Below are positions 1 to 8,456 of a stretch of 35,128 bases of DNA, one piece after another; positions within the stretch are counted from its first letter, which is position 1; every line of letters begins with the position of its first letter. The notes below the pieces were generated by a model, which worked only from the letters and a program-made list of their open reading frames with translations, did not search any database and was not told the DNA's origin. The DNA is from Sulfitobacter sediminilitoris. GTDB lineage: Bacteria > Pseudomonadota > Alphaproteobacteria > Rhodobacterales > Rhodobacteraceae. Where the stretch lies: assembly GCF_010667575.1 (NCBI RefSeq), contig NZ_JAABNT010000023.1, positions 1 to 35,128 of the forward strand, read 5' to 3'. The translations under genes and the position numbers were made by a program.

Positions 1-127
1 TATTGAAAAACCAAGGCACTGAGCCACAATCCCCATAGCACCGAAAGCCGCCCGCGCTTTCCTCCTTGTCAGATTTATCGCCGCTGCAGCTCACGCTGAC
101 AGCAGCCACAAACCTTAGACTTTGCTG
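1..127. repeat. Left copy of exact 127-bp terminal inverted repeat
   Basis: The first 127 bases are the perfect reverse complement of the last 127 bases (35002-35128). Identity stops sharply: base 128 is C, while the corresponding base on the other side reads A. No gene or IS terminal motif is visible inside. An exact 127-base match at both ends of a contig is what a de Bruijn assembler run with k=127 leaves when both ends enter the same repeat in opposite orientation, so it may be an assembly boundary and not a biological terminus. Confidence 0.95.
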
Positions 128-278
128 CCATCCAACCCAGCGATTGAAATGGCTGCTTTGTTAGATTTGTAATTTTCGGACCAGCGAATACTTACTGCAT
201 GCTTCTGGACAATTTCGTTGCGCGCAGGTTGATTGCATTGAAACTTCCAAGAGACCTTTCTCGGAAAGCACCTGTAAC

Positions 279-1742
279 ATGCCAATAAAACAGCCGAATA
301 TCCTCTTGGTCATGGCCGACCAGATGACCCCTTTTATGCTGGAGGCATGCGGCGGTTTTGGGGCCAAAACCAAGAATATGACAGCGCTTGCTGCGCGCTC
401 GGCGAATTTCACCAATGCATACACCCCCAGCCCGATCTGCGTGCCCGCGCGGTCCTGTCTCATGACGGGGCTCTATACCTCGACGACCGGGTGCTATGAC
501 AATGGGGACCCCTACCACAGCTTTATCCCGACATTTGCGCATTACCTGACGAATGCCGGGTACGACACTGTGCTGGCAGGCAAGATGCACTTCATCGGGG
601 CCGATCAATTGCATGGGTTTCAGCGCCGTCTGAACACCGATGTTTACCCCTCGGGTTTCATCTGGTCCTATCCACTGCCCCCCGAAGACGATCCGAATTT
701 CCAAGCTTTCGATTTCACGCCGCAATATCTGGCTGAAAACATCGGACCCGGCTGGTCGAAAGAGCTTCAGTACGACGAGGAAACCCATTTCAAATCCCTG
801 GAGTATCTGCGTCATGCACCAGAGCAGCCATGGATGTTGACGGTGTCTTTTACAAATCCGCACCCCCCTTACAAAGTCCCCAAGACATATTGGGAGATGT
901 ACAAGGATGCAGACATCCCGTTGCCCGAGTATCCCGAAGACATGGATGCAAATTATTCAGCGTATGACCATGCCATACGCCGCTGGCACGGCTTGCATGC
1001 ACGGGGCGACGAGATACGGGCCCCCAAGAACCTGATCGCCATGCGGCGTGGTTTTGCCGCTCTGGCACATTACGTGGACGACAAGATCGGCGAACTTCTG
1101 GAGGTTTTGGAAGATAGCGGTCTGCGCGACAACACGGTCGTCATTGTCACGTCCGACCACGGAGAAATGCTGGGCGAGAAAGGCATGATCCAGAAACGGG
1201 GACTTTATGAATGGTCGGCCCGCATTCCGCTGTTTATTGACTTGCCCAATGCCGCGCCCTGCCGAATTGACACACCCGTTTCCTTGCTTGATGTACCTGC
1301 CACCTTGATTGAACTGGCGGGACAAGTGCCGGTTCGCCCCCTTGAGGGCCGCTCGCTTCTTTCGGCAGTCAAAGGAGACGAGTTGGAGGTGGTACCAGTC
1401 ATCTCGGAATATCACGGCGAAGGCATCATGCGCCCGTCCTTCATGGTGCGCTTGGGCGATTGGAAATACATCTACTGCCACGGCACCGACCCGCAACTCT
1501 TCAACCTCGCTGAAGACCCGAATGAGTGGGACAACCGCGCAGGCGAACCCGATTGCCGCGAGATAGAAGCTCAGTTGAACGCGGTGATCACCGGTGGGTA
1601 TTTCGACCTGGAAAAGATCAACTCAGACGTCTGGGAACGACTTGCACTGAAGAAAGTCGTGAATGACGCGATGAAAAGAAACGGGACGGCCTGGGACTAT
1701 GTGGTCGATCAGAACGCAGCCTCACAATACGTTCGTGAATAA
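279..1742 (+). CDS. betC: Choline-sulfatase
   Basis: This is a type I sulfatase of about 487 residues that probably hydrolyses choline-O-sulfate to choline and sulfate in the cytoplasm, feeding glycine betaine synthesis or sulfur supply. The N-terminus PNILLVMADQ places metal ligands D14 and Q15. The sulfatase signature ICVPARS gives C54, the residue converted to formylglycine, and R58. TSDHGE supplies D293 and H294. The stretch GADQLHGFQRR and the C-terminal tail with WDYVVDQNAAS are typical of choline-sulfatases as opposed to arylsulfatases. Length is close to the usual 500-510. The ATG at 279 has only a weak GGAAAG upstream. No betA, betB, transporter or regulator is adjacent, so it stands alone beside the left repeat end. 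There is no signal peptide. Confidence 0.88.
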   Translation: MPIKQPNILLVMADQMTPFMLEACGGFGAKTKNMTALAARSANFTNAYTPSPICVPARSCLMTGLYTSTTGCYDNGDPYHSFIPTFAHYLTNAGYDTVLAGKMHFIGADQLHGFQRRLNTDVYPSGFIWSYPLPPEDDPNFQAFDFTPQYLAENIGPGWSKELQYDEETHFKSLEYLRHAPEQPWMLTVSFTNPHPPYKVPKTYWEMYKDADIPLPEYPEDMDANYSAYDHAIRRWHGLHARGDEIRAPKNLIAMRRGFAALAHYVDDKIGELLEVLEDSGLRDNTVVIVTSDHGEMLGEKGMIQKRGLYEWSARIPLFIDLPNAAPCRIDTPVSLLDVPATLIELAGQVPVRPLEGRSLLSAVKGDELEVVPVISEYHGEGIMRPSFMVRLGDWKYIYCHGTDPQLFNLAEDPNEWDNRAGEPDCREIEAQLNAVITGGYFDLEKINSDVWERLALKKVVNDAMKRNGTAWDYVVDQNAASQYVRE

Positions 1743-1829
1743 CCGACCAGGTTGTCAAACGCCTCGGTCCGTCGAACGCGATCTCACGGCAAAGCGGTCG
1801 TTGGGGAACCGCGCAGCATCGGCCACAAT

Positions 1830-2005
1830 GCGCTGATTGTGTTGAAAAACTCGGCGTGCGGACCGAGGTGGCCAAATTTTCAGAGTATCTTCCCGCCAAA
1901 GCCCGCTTTTTCGAACGTAGTTTCCTGAAGGCTAATTCGGAGGGACGTTGTTCCAAAATTTCGGGGCGACTTTCGCTACATCGAGTTTCGCAACACAATC
2001 GGCTC
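1830..2005. mobile_element. MITE-like element, copy 1 (GATTGTGTTGAAAAACTC ends)
   Basis: This unit of about 170 bp is bounded by GATTGTGTTGAAAAACTC (1835-1852) and its inverted partner at 1983-2000, which differs at two positions. The flanking bases continue the inverted match as a GRGCY-type extension. A second element with nearly perfect ends lies at 18751-18982. The interior has no convincing open frame. It occupies most of the 1743-2129 spacer; the remaining spacer holds nothing I recognise. The unit could be a MITE or the fused ends of a deleted insertion sequence. Confidence 0.6.
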
Positions 2006-2129
2006 AGAGCAGCCATTTGCGGCACGCGGACACGATGATTGCCTGCGGACAAAGCAGACAACGATTATGATGCCTTTGAGATCAAATTTCGAAACTAGGA
2101 AGTGGGTCCAGAACAATGCGCCAAGCGTC

Positions 2130-5100
2130 TTAGGTCTTCGGGATCCCCAAGGAACTCACAGCTTCCGCGAATGCGTTAAGATTAGTAGCTCGTGCATCTG
2201 CGGCGATATCCTGCAAACGCCTTGCTCCTTCCGGAGTGCGATGTCCCCGTCCCCAGGCCACCAACTCTTTTGTTGCTTCGATGATTTGAGAGGCGCGTGG
2301 AAGAGGCTCGGCCGCCGTGTATCTTGCCAGCCTCAGTGCGTGGCGCTCAGCCGCGTCCCATGCGCCGCGGGCCAGTTCATCGGGGATCACCTCTTCCGGG
2401 AAATATAGCTGGTTGTGTGAAACACACTGCCCGCTGTCGAGAACAGCCTCAGCTTCATCCAGCAAGCTCCGCCGTTCGTCAGCATCATCGGTCGACAGAG
2501 CAACCACCGCAAGAACTGTAGGGCCCAGGAATGCTAATCCAACGTCCCGAACCAATCCAAGCGCTTCCATTGCCAAACGGTTTGCCTTTTCCCGATCTCC
2601 GAGAGCCAAATGGTTCAAAGCCATGTCATAGAGCGAGTCGCTCTCGAAATTGACGGCTGCGATCTGTCGAGCCCAAGCCAACGACTTTTCCAGCCTCTCA
2701 AGGGACATCCCGTGCTCGCTTCGGCGGCGCAGAATGTGGGCTTGCACGTTGCAGCCGCTGATCGCAGCACGCATGTGGTTTAGGCGCGTGCCCATGGTTT
2801 CTGCCGCCGACCCCATGGACATGGCGCTATCGTCGTCGTTGAGGTGCATGAGCGTCCAGCCGACCATGTAGAGATTTGCGACTTCAATCCGGGCAAGACC
2901 ATGATCCTGTGCCAGTGTCACGCAGGCCTTGAACCTTTCTGAGGCAGTTCTCATGCGGCCGCTGAGATAAAGGGCATCCCCGAGTCCACTCAGCGCTTGC
3001 GCCTCTCCTTGGATAAGCCCATTTAGCCGGGCGAGTTCCAGCGCGCGTTGATGTTCCGACATGCATTCGTCCAGCCGACCCAGCGTGAAGCAAGCGCTTC
3101 CCCGCAAATAATGGACTTGAACACGGCTACCGATATCGTTGCCTTGGATTTCGATTTCATCTGCCCGGTCAAGCACCTCCAGCGCCTCTTCGCGCCGATC
3201 GGCGATGCGAAGGGCACCTGCCAGACCAATCAAAGCCGAGCGCCTGAGGCCGTCGTTTATCTGGCGTTGTAAGGCCGCTCGATAACTTTCAATTGCGCTA
3301 AGAGTTTCGCCGATCGAAAGCTGTGCTTCGGCCAAACCACAGGCGAGCTTCACTGCGATCTCGTCGTTCTCAGCGAGCTCTAGCCCCCTAGCCGCCAAGC
3401 GCGCGGCTACGTTGAAATTCAGTGTCTGGCTTTGTGCCTCAGCCGCGGCCAGATAAACTCCGGCTGCTTCTTCATCGTCTGCGCGATCAAGGTGTTCCGC
3501 CGCAAGCACGAGATCGCGCTCGCGATACCAATCAGCGGCCCGCCGATGCAGTTCCCGGCGCCGTTCGGTCAAGAGGGATCCGTAAACCCCTTCGCGCACA
3601 AGAGCGTGCGCAAACAGGAACATTTCACCCTGTGGCCGGACAAGGTGCCTTTCGATCAGATTGGAGCAGGTATAGCTATTATCGCCGATCAGATGGCGCA
3701 GCGCCTCCAGATCGAACCTTTGGCCCAGAGCCGAGGCCGCCTGCAGTGATTTCTTGTCAATGGCGTCCAGCGCATCAAGGCGTGCCTGAACGATACTTTG
3801 TACAGAACCGGGTACCGTGTTGTCTGTTGCGGCTTCGGCTCCGCGCAAGAGCTGTTCGAGGAACAACGGGTTGCCATCGGCGCGTTCCACGCAGCTTCTC
3901 GCGAACTGGGAGGCAACATCGAAGAACTCCGAAGCAAGCTTGAGGGAATCCCCCGGAAGCAGAGGCCTTAGGTCCAAAGTGGCCATGGGCGTGGGCGAAA
4001 TTGCCGCGCGCCACGCGGCATCAATCTTGTCGCCCTCGATCCGCGACGTCATCACTACCAGAACGGGCCTGTCGGCGATCGCTCGAACCAGCTCGGCTAA
4101 CTGATCGACTACCAGCGCTTCAGCCCAATGCATATCTTCAATCAGCAAAAGACGCGGCGCCGCTTCGCTAGAGGCCCGGACCAGCGCGGCCAGTGTTTCT
4201 GCCTTACCTTGGTTGCGGCGGGAATTTTCCATCGCGTCATACAAAGCCAACTGCTCTGCCGCCTGCGGCAGATCAAGAAGATCATTCAAAAAAAGCGACT
4301 GATCTGGCGAAACCCATCCATCCGCAAGCGCCCTTTCGGCGGCACTGACGCGCTCTGCTTTCTGCGAGGGCGAGGGAATGTCCAGTAGACTACGTACCAA
4401 GGCGCGCGGCGCGTCCTGGCCTTTGCCCGCGCCGAAATCGAGGATCAGAACGCGATGCGATGCATATCCGCACCTTTCCGCGATGCGCTCGACCTCTTCC
4501 GTTAATCGCGTCTTGCCGATACCTGCTTCGCCGCGCAGTAGAATGACCTGGCCGGCGCGGCGGCCTCCGCAGCTGTCGAGGGCAGCGCTTAACTGTTCCA
4601 ATTCTGCCTCGCGCCCGACAAAAGGACGGTCGATGCCGCTGCTGCCCGCCTCTATAAGCCCTGTGAACTGCCACGCACGAACGGGCTCGACTATGCCCTT
4701 CAGTTCAAGCGACCCGATGTCCTTTGCTGCCGCGATCCCGCCAAGCGCATCGTGAACTGAATCCGAGAGGAGTATTTCGTCGGGCCCCGCCCTGTCAGTA
4801 AGACGGGAGGCGAGGTTAACCGAGGACCCCGTTACCGTATATCGACCATCGCCACCCGCACCGCTGGCCACGACTTGTCCGCTGGCCACTCCGATATGGA
4901 CCTGAACCTCTCGCCCCACTTCGGTCGACACGTCCGGCATTATTTCCTGGATCGCGGCCGCCGCGCGGACGGCGCGTTCCGGATCGTTGCCATGAGCCAC
5001 CGGAGCACCGAAGATCGCCATCACGCTGTCGCCGATATGCTTGTCGACCGTGCCACCGAAACTGGCAATAATGGCGTCGGCACGCGCGAAATAGGCCGCA

Positions 5101-5411
5101 AGTAACTTGTGCGTTTCCTCGGCTCCGATCTCTGCAGAGAGACGGGTAAAGCCACAGATGTCAGAGAAGAGCACGGCCACCTGCCGCCGCTCCTCGGCGG
5201 GCTCTTCCGAGGGCGGAAGGGGGTCAGTTTTGTCGTTCAGCGCCGCTATCGCTCGAAGCAGCTTTTTGCGAGGCCCCATCGGCAAGCCGAGCTCGCGCAG
5301 GTCCTCTTCCGCCAAGTCCCCGACGGTCTCGACATCAATAGCTTCGCGCTCAAACTGCTCGACATAATCTGCCAGTCCGAGTTTTCTGAGCCAATTGGCG
5401 ATATCGGACAA
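2130..5411 (-). CDS. SAM domain / class IIIb adenylate cyclase / AAA ATPase / TPR protein
   Basis: This is a large cytoplasmic signalling protein of 1093 residues. Residues about 3-60 form a SAM domain (WLRKLGLADYVEQF). Residues about 75-245 are a class III cyclase domain: metal aspartates D84 (FSDICGF) and D128 (KHIGDSVMA), adenine-reading K124, T192 where class IIIa enzymes have Asp, and transition-state N199 and R203 (SVNLASRL). The Thr marks class IIIb. Residues about 262-600 are a P-loop ATPase with Walker A GEAGIGKT (294-301) and Walker B LLLIED (421-426). The rest, to 1093, is TPR-like helical repeats. The order cyclase-ATPase-TPR resembles mammalian soluble adenylate cyclase with a single catalytic domain. 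The start is TTG at 5411, preceded by GGAGAGGGC. It is divergent from the next cyclase, with 160 bp between them. ATP to cAMP is inferred from K124; the signal sensed is unknown. Confidence 0.9.
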   Translation of the reverse strand: MSDIANWLRKLGLADYVEQFEREAIDVETVGDLAEEDLRELGLPMGPRKKLLRAIAALNDKTDPLPPSEEPAEERRQVAVLFSDICGFTRLSAEIGAEETHKLLAAYFARADAIIASFGGTVDKHIGDSVMAIFGAPVAHGNDPERAVRAAAAIQEIMPDVSTEVGREVQVHIGVASGQVVASGAGGDGRYTVTGSSVNLASRLTDRAGPDEILLSDSVHDALGGIAAAKDIGSLELKGIVEPVRAWQFTGLIEAGSSGIDRPFVGREAELEQLSAALDSCGGRRAGQVILLRGEAGIGKTRLTEEVERIAERCGYASHRVLILDFGAGKGQDAPRALVRSLLDIPSPSQKAERVSAAERALADGWVSPDQSLFLNDLLDLPQAAEQLALYDAMENSRRNQGKAETLAALVRASSEAAPRLLLIEDMHWAEALVVDQLAELVRAIADRPVLVVMTSRIEGDKIDAAWRAAISPTPMATLDLRPLLPGDSLKLASEFFDVASQFARSCVERADGNPLFLEQLLRGAEAATDNTVPGSVQSIVQARLDALDAIDKKSLQAASALGQRFDLEALRHLIGDNSYTCSNLIERHLVRPQGEMFLFAHALVREGVYGSLLTERRRELHRRAADWYRERDLVLAAEHLDRADDEEAAGVYLAAAEAQSQTLNFNVAARLAARGLELAENDEIAVKLACGLAEAQLSIGETLSAIESYRAALQRQINDGLRRSALIGLAGALRIADRREEALEVLDRADEIEIQGNDIGSRVQVHYLRGSACFTLGRLDECMSEHQRALELARLNGLIQGEAQALSGLGDALYLSGRMRTASERFKACVTLAQDHGLARIEVANLYMVGWTLMHLNDDDSAMSMGSAAETMGTRLNHMRAAISGCNVQAHILRRRSEHGMSLERLEKSLAWARQIAAVNFESDSLYDMALNHLALGDREKANRLAMEALGLVRDVGLAFLGPTVLAVVALSTDDADERRSLLDEAEAVLDSGQCVSHNQLYFPEEVIPDELARGAWDAAERHALRLARYTAAEPLPRASQIIEATKELVAWGRGHRTPEGARRLQDIAADARATNLNAFAEAVSSLGIPKT

Positions 5412-5571
5412 AGCCCTCTCCCATAAACTCTGGTCTGATCATGGCAGTTACCGAACGTTTCTTCCAGAGTTCCCACGCTACGAGCGAAAAGAGTTTGCCT
5501 GTTGCGCAGTGCTCTTCAGATAATTCCACGCTTGATCGCGGGAACCATCGGCTTCAACCTGTGCAAAAGAA
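5412..5571. promoter_or_regulatory. Divergent intergenic region between two cyclase genes, with dyad
   Basis: These 160 bp must hold the promoters of both the SAM-cyclase (leftward) and the TPR-cyclase (rightward). AACTCTGG at 5426-5433 is repeated in inverted orientation as CCAGAGTT at 5464-5471, 30 bp apart. It is a candidate operator, but an 8-bp dyad at this spacing could arise by chance. I could not assign -35/-10 boxes with confidence. Confidence 0.4.
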
Positions 5572-7347
5572 GTGCAAATGACTGACCTGGAAAAAGAAAT
5601 GAGTGACCGCCGCCTCTCTGCGATCCTTATGGCCGATGCAGTCGGGTTTTCCGCTCACGCCGCCGCAGATGAGCGGGGCGCGTTGGCGGCCCTTTCGGGT
5701 TGTATGGAAACGCTAGAGCGTACCACTGGCCTACATGCAGGGCGCGTTGTTAAGACGATGGGCGACGGGCTGCTGGCGGAATTTGGCTCGGTTGTTTCTG
5801 CGGTTTCCGCTGCCGCCGCAATGCAGGCCGCGTTGGCAGAGCGAAATCGAGACGCAGCCGAAGGTGGACGCCTGCAGTTCCGTATCGGTGTCCATGTCGG
5901 CGACGTGATGGTGGCGGGCGAGGACATTCTGGGCGAGGGCGTAAACACAGCCGCTCGGTTAGAGGCGGCTGCTGAGCCAGGTGGTGTACTGATATCAGCT
6001 CGCGCCTTCGAAGATGTCGAAGGCAAGATAGATTTTCCCTTCGCGGACAGGGGCGAAGTGTTGCTTAAAGGGCTACGAAAGCCTCTTCGCGTCTATGCTC
6101 TTGAGACTGAGGCCGCTGTTTCTGCTGTGCCAGCGCCAACCCTTCCGGACAAGCCCTCGGTCGCCGTATTACCATTCGACAATATGTCTTCTGATCCCGA
6201 GCAGGAGTTTTTTGCTGACGGGTTGACTGAAGACATCATTACTGGCTTGGCCTCGATGCCTTGGTTGTTCGTCATCGCGCGCAATTCGACATTTGTCTAC
6301 AAAGGCACAGCGGTTGACGTACGCAAAGTGGGGCGAGACCTCGGTGTCGCCTATGTTCTCGAGGGCTCCGTCCGTCGCGCCGGAAATCGCTTGCGCGTAA
6401 CTGGACAGCTTATCGATGCAGCTAGTGGAAAACACCTATGGGCCGAGCGCATTGATGGTGCGCTGGAAGATGTCTTTGATCTCCAGGACAAAGTTACGGC
6501 AAGCGTGATCCGCGCTATTGCCCCTGAGATCCAGACTGCAGAGATTGAACGTGCCCGCGCCAAACGCCCTGACAGCCTGACGGCCTATGACCATCTGCTT
6601 CACGGCTTAGCCGCGTTACACCGGGCAAAAAACGCCGAAGCTATTGCGAATTTGGAACGTGCTATCGATGCGTCGCCTAACTACGGAAAGGCACTGGCGG
6701 TTCGGTCATGGTGCAGCACTCTGCAATTCGCGTGGCAGGGCGAGACAAACTACGAACGCGTTCGCGCCGAGGGTCTGGTATTTGCTCGTAGAGCACTCGA
6801 GGCAGCGCCGACGGACCCGGAAGTATGGGCATTTGCTGGCTACACGCTCTCCTTTTTCTGTCAAGACGTGGAGGGCGGTATAGCGATGGTGCGGGATGCA
6901 GCCGACAGTTGCCCTAGCTTCTACTGGGCGAAGTCCTCGCTCAATATGCTGAACGGTTTGCACGGCCGCGAGCCGGAGGAAACTTTGGAACGGATCGAAG
7001 AGACCATTCGCTTAAGCCCGAGAGATCCACTACGACACCGTGATCTGATCTCCCGGGTGCATTGCCTCCGTCAACTTGGCCGAGACGAGGAACAACTAGA
7101 GGCCGCGATGGAGGCTTTCCGGATTAATCCGAATATCACCGTGGCGCGGGTCAACATCATCGTCGCATTGCACAGTCTCGGACGTCTGGAAGAGGCAAGG
7201 GAGCAGGCGCGGCGGATGCTGGAATGGAACCCAAAATTTTCAGTTGAGGAGTTTCTGCTGCACTCAGAGCACTTCGAAGCGACCTACGGACGGGGCACCA
7301 AAGTGTGGTCCGCAATAGAAGAGGCGTTCGCAGATTTGGATTCCTGA
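5572..7347 (+). CDS. Class III adenylate cyclase / TolB-like / TPR protein (soluble)
   Basis: This 591-residue cytoplasmic protein has no membrane segment. Numbered from the GTG at 5572, residues 12-175 form the cyclase domain with metal aspartates D22 (ADAVGFS) and D65 (KTMGDGLLAEF), K61 and D118 for adenine selection, and N125 and R129 (GVNTAARL) for the transition state. The catalytic set looks complete, so ATP to cAMP is expected. Residues about 193-310 are the TolB-like N-terminal domain (PSVAVLPFDNMSSDPEQEF, FVYKG, YVLEGSVRRAGNRLRV). Residues about 340-590 are TPR-like repeats. Paralogues lie at 11061 and 21637. Starts at ATG 5578 or ATG 5599 are also possible; 5599 fits the usual short leader before the first metal Asp. 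It is transcribed away from the SAM-cyclase gene. Confidence 0.88.
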   Translation: MQMTDLEKEMSDRRLSAILMADAVGFSAHAAADERGALAALSGCMETLERTTGLHAGRVVKTMGDGLLAEFGSVVSAVSAAAAMQAALAERNRDAAEGGRLQFRIGVHVGDVMVAGEDILGEGVNTAARLEAAAEPGGVLISARAFEDVEGKIDFPFADRGEVLLKGLRKPLRVYALETEAAVSAVPAPTLPDKPSVAVLPFDNMSSDPEQEFFADGLTEDIITGLASMPWLFVIARNSTFVYKGTAVDVRKVGRDLGVAYVLEGSVRRAGNRLRVTGQLIDAASGKHLWAERIDGALEDVFDLQDKVTASVIRAIAPEIQTAEIERARAKRPDSLTAYDHLLHGLAALHRAKNAEAIANLERAIDASPNYGKALAVRSWCSTLQFAWQGETNYERVRAEGLVFARRALEAAPTDPEVWAFAGYTLSFFCQDVEGGIAMVRDAADSCPSFYWAKSSLNMLNGLHGREPEETLERIEETIRLSPRDPLRHRDLISRVHCLRQLGRDEEQLEAAMEAFRINPNITVARVNIIVALHSLGRLEEAREQARRMLEWNPKFSVEEFLLHSEHFEATYGRGTKVWSAIEEAFADLDS

Positions 7348-7390
7348 CTTTTCAAGGCGCTGTTCGGCTGGTTTTTTGTAAATGTCGGCT

Positions 7391-7435
7391 CCGGGCTCCT
7401 CTGAGACATCTGACTAAAACCATCAGATGACCGCC
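7391..7435 (+). repeat. Hairpin repeat family A, copy 1
   Basis: GGGCTCCTCTGAGACATCTGA begins a repeat whose core is the stem CATCTGA (7407-7413) / TCAGATG (7423-7429) with a 9-base loop. It lies 40-80 bp downstream of a cyclase gene. It has no T-tract, so it is not a standard intrinsic terminator, although it could act as a mRNA 3' structure. Related copies are at 10826, 12904, 25140 (inverted) and 30751. Confidence 0.6.
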
Positions 7436-7490
7436 CATCGTGGCATTGCTGCCGTTCCCCAACGTTGTCGCGCAACGCGCTGTCTTCGAC

Positions 7491-7557
7491 TGTGTTCGAA
7501 AACACTGTGGGGAAGAACTGTGTTGCAGTTACTGTGGGCAAAGAGCGTGTTACGGTT
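7491..7557. repeat. ACTGTG-rich repeat family D, copy 1
   Basis: The segment reads GAAAACACTGTGG...GAACTGTGTTGCAGTTACTGTGGGCAAA, and closely similar stretches recur at 8345-8400 and 9329-9410. It sits directly upstream of the secreted-protein gene at 7614, so it may contain its promoter or an operator. ACTGTG itself occurs four times here. Confidence 0.55.
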
Positions 7558-7613
7558 CTTTTTTTGGCTCTCGCTGGACATCGTGTAGCCGATTGAACGG
7601 GAGGAATTGACAG

Positions 7614-8075
7614 ATGGTCCAAAAGATTTTGGCTGCTTTGGTCGCGCTTACTGTGAGCGCTGGCTCAGCAACGGCGTTGTCACCCGAAGCGCAACAACTC
7701 ATCGACCGCGCAGCTGCGGACTGCCAAGCCTTCGAGAACGGTGAGTTCGATCAAGGCGACGCCATAACTGAGATTGAACTGCGCTCTCAGTTTGGAGCGG
7801 TAAACGCAGAGCTGGTGGACGAGAGCCAGTACGCATGCTCGTCCGCTGCGTCGCTCTACTGCGGCACAGGTGGTTGCATGCTTAATCTCATTGTGAACGG
7901 TGAGACGATGGCGTGGCAGGCAACTGGTTGGCGGCTCATTGATTGGGGTCCCGACCGTATCCTTCTTATTGGACGTGACGGAGGTTGGTGTGGCGGCGCT
8001 GGCGCAGAGGTGTGCTATGAAGCGCTGGTTTGGAGCAACGGCAAGATATTGACTGTGGGCCCTGAACCCGAATGA
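7614..8075 (+). CDS. Secreted cysteine-containing protein of unknown function
   Basis: The predicted product is 153 residues with an N-terminal signal peptide (MVQKILAALVALTVSAGSATA, cleavage near 21), so it is probably periplasmic. The mature part has six cysteines (in the regions DCQAF, YACSS, YCGTGGCML and WCGGAGAEVCYE), which could form disulfides. I do not recognise a named family, and no catalytic motif is evident. The start ATG is preceded by a good ribosome site (GGGAGGAA, about 6 bases upstream), which supports this as a real gene. It is followed after 36 bp by the GDCCVxC gene in the same direction, so the two could share a transcript. Confidence 0.75.
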   Translation: MVQKILAALVALTVSAGSATALSPEAQQLIDRAAADCQAFENGEFDQGDAITEIELRSQFGAVNAELVDESQYACSSAASLYCGTGGCMLNLIVNGETMAWQATGWRLIDWGPDRILLIGRDGGWCGGAGAEVCYEALVWSNGKILTVGPEPE

Positions 8076-8111
8076 GCGCGCATCGATCTTCAAAAACTCT
8101 GACATGACACG

Positions 8112-8330
8112 ATGAATGATCTGAACATCATCCTTGAGAGCGAAATCACCTGCCCTGAGTGTGGCAACAAGGCAGTCGAGACCATGCCGACAGATGCCTG
8201 TCAGTGGTTCTACGAATGCACATCATGCGGGGCCGTGATCAAGCCTCTACCAGGCGATTGCTGTGTCTATTGCTCCTACGGAACCGTGCCTTGTCCGCCG
8301 ATCCAAGAAGGTGGGTCGTGTTGCGGCTGA
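8112..8330 (+). CDS. GDCCVxC domain-containing protein (cysteine form)
   Basis: This is a 72-residue cysteine-rich protein. The first half has a zinc-ribbon-like arrangement CPECG (14-18) and CTSCG (36-40). The second half carries GDCCVYCSYGTVPCPPIQ, the hallmark of the GDCCVxC family, in which some members have selenocysteine in this motif; here all positions are ordinary Cys codons. Two further cysteines end the protein (SCCG). The role is unknown; a metal- or thiol-handling function is a reasonable inference. The ribosome site before ATG 8112 is poor, consistent with coupling to the upstream gene 36 bp away. The methyltransferase 126 bp downstream is in the same orientation. Confidence 0.85.
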   Translation: MNDLNIILESEITCPECGNKAVETMPTDACQWFYECTSCGAVIKPLPGDCCVYCSYGTVPCPPIQEGGSCCG

Positions 8331-8339
8331 TCAATGTGC

Positions 8340-8400
8340 GTGATCCAAAATACTGTGGAGAAGAAATGTGTTGCAGTTGCTGTAGCGGACACATTGCAGA
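8340..8400. repeat. ACTGTG-rich repeat family D, copy 2
   Basis: The stretch CAAAATACTGTGGAGAAG followed by TGTGTTGCAGTTGCTGTAGCGGACA is a diverged copy of the segment at 7491-7557. It fills the gap between the GDCCVxC gene and the methyltransferase gene, so the same element precedes two genes of this group. Confidence 0.5.
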
Positions 8401-8456
8401 CGTTGGCCTTCCAAGTGTGCTATTTAAGATGGCATGCGGCATAGAAGGACTGAGAA

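Noticed and set aside
957..1496. 179-codon open frame antisense to the choline-sulfatase
   Set aside because: The opposite strand carries an unmistakable sulfatase; this frame has no domain signature.
3422..3943. 173-codon open frame antisense to the SAM-cyclase gene
   Set aside because: It is a shadow of the GC-rich coding strand; no ribosome site, no family features, and arginine/proline-rich composition.
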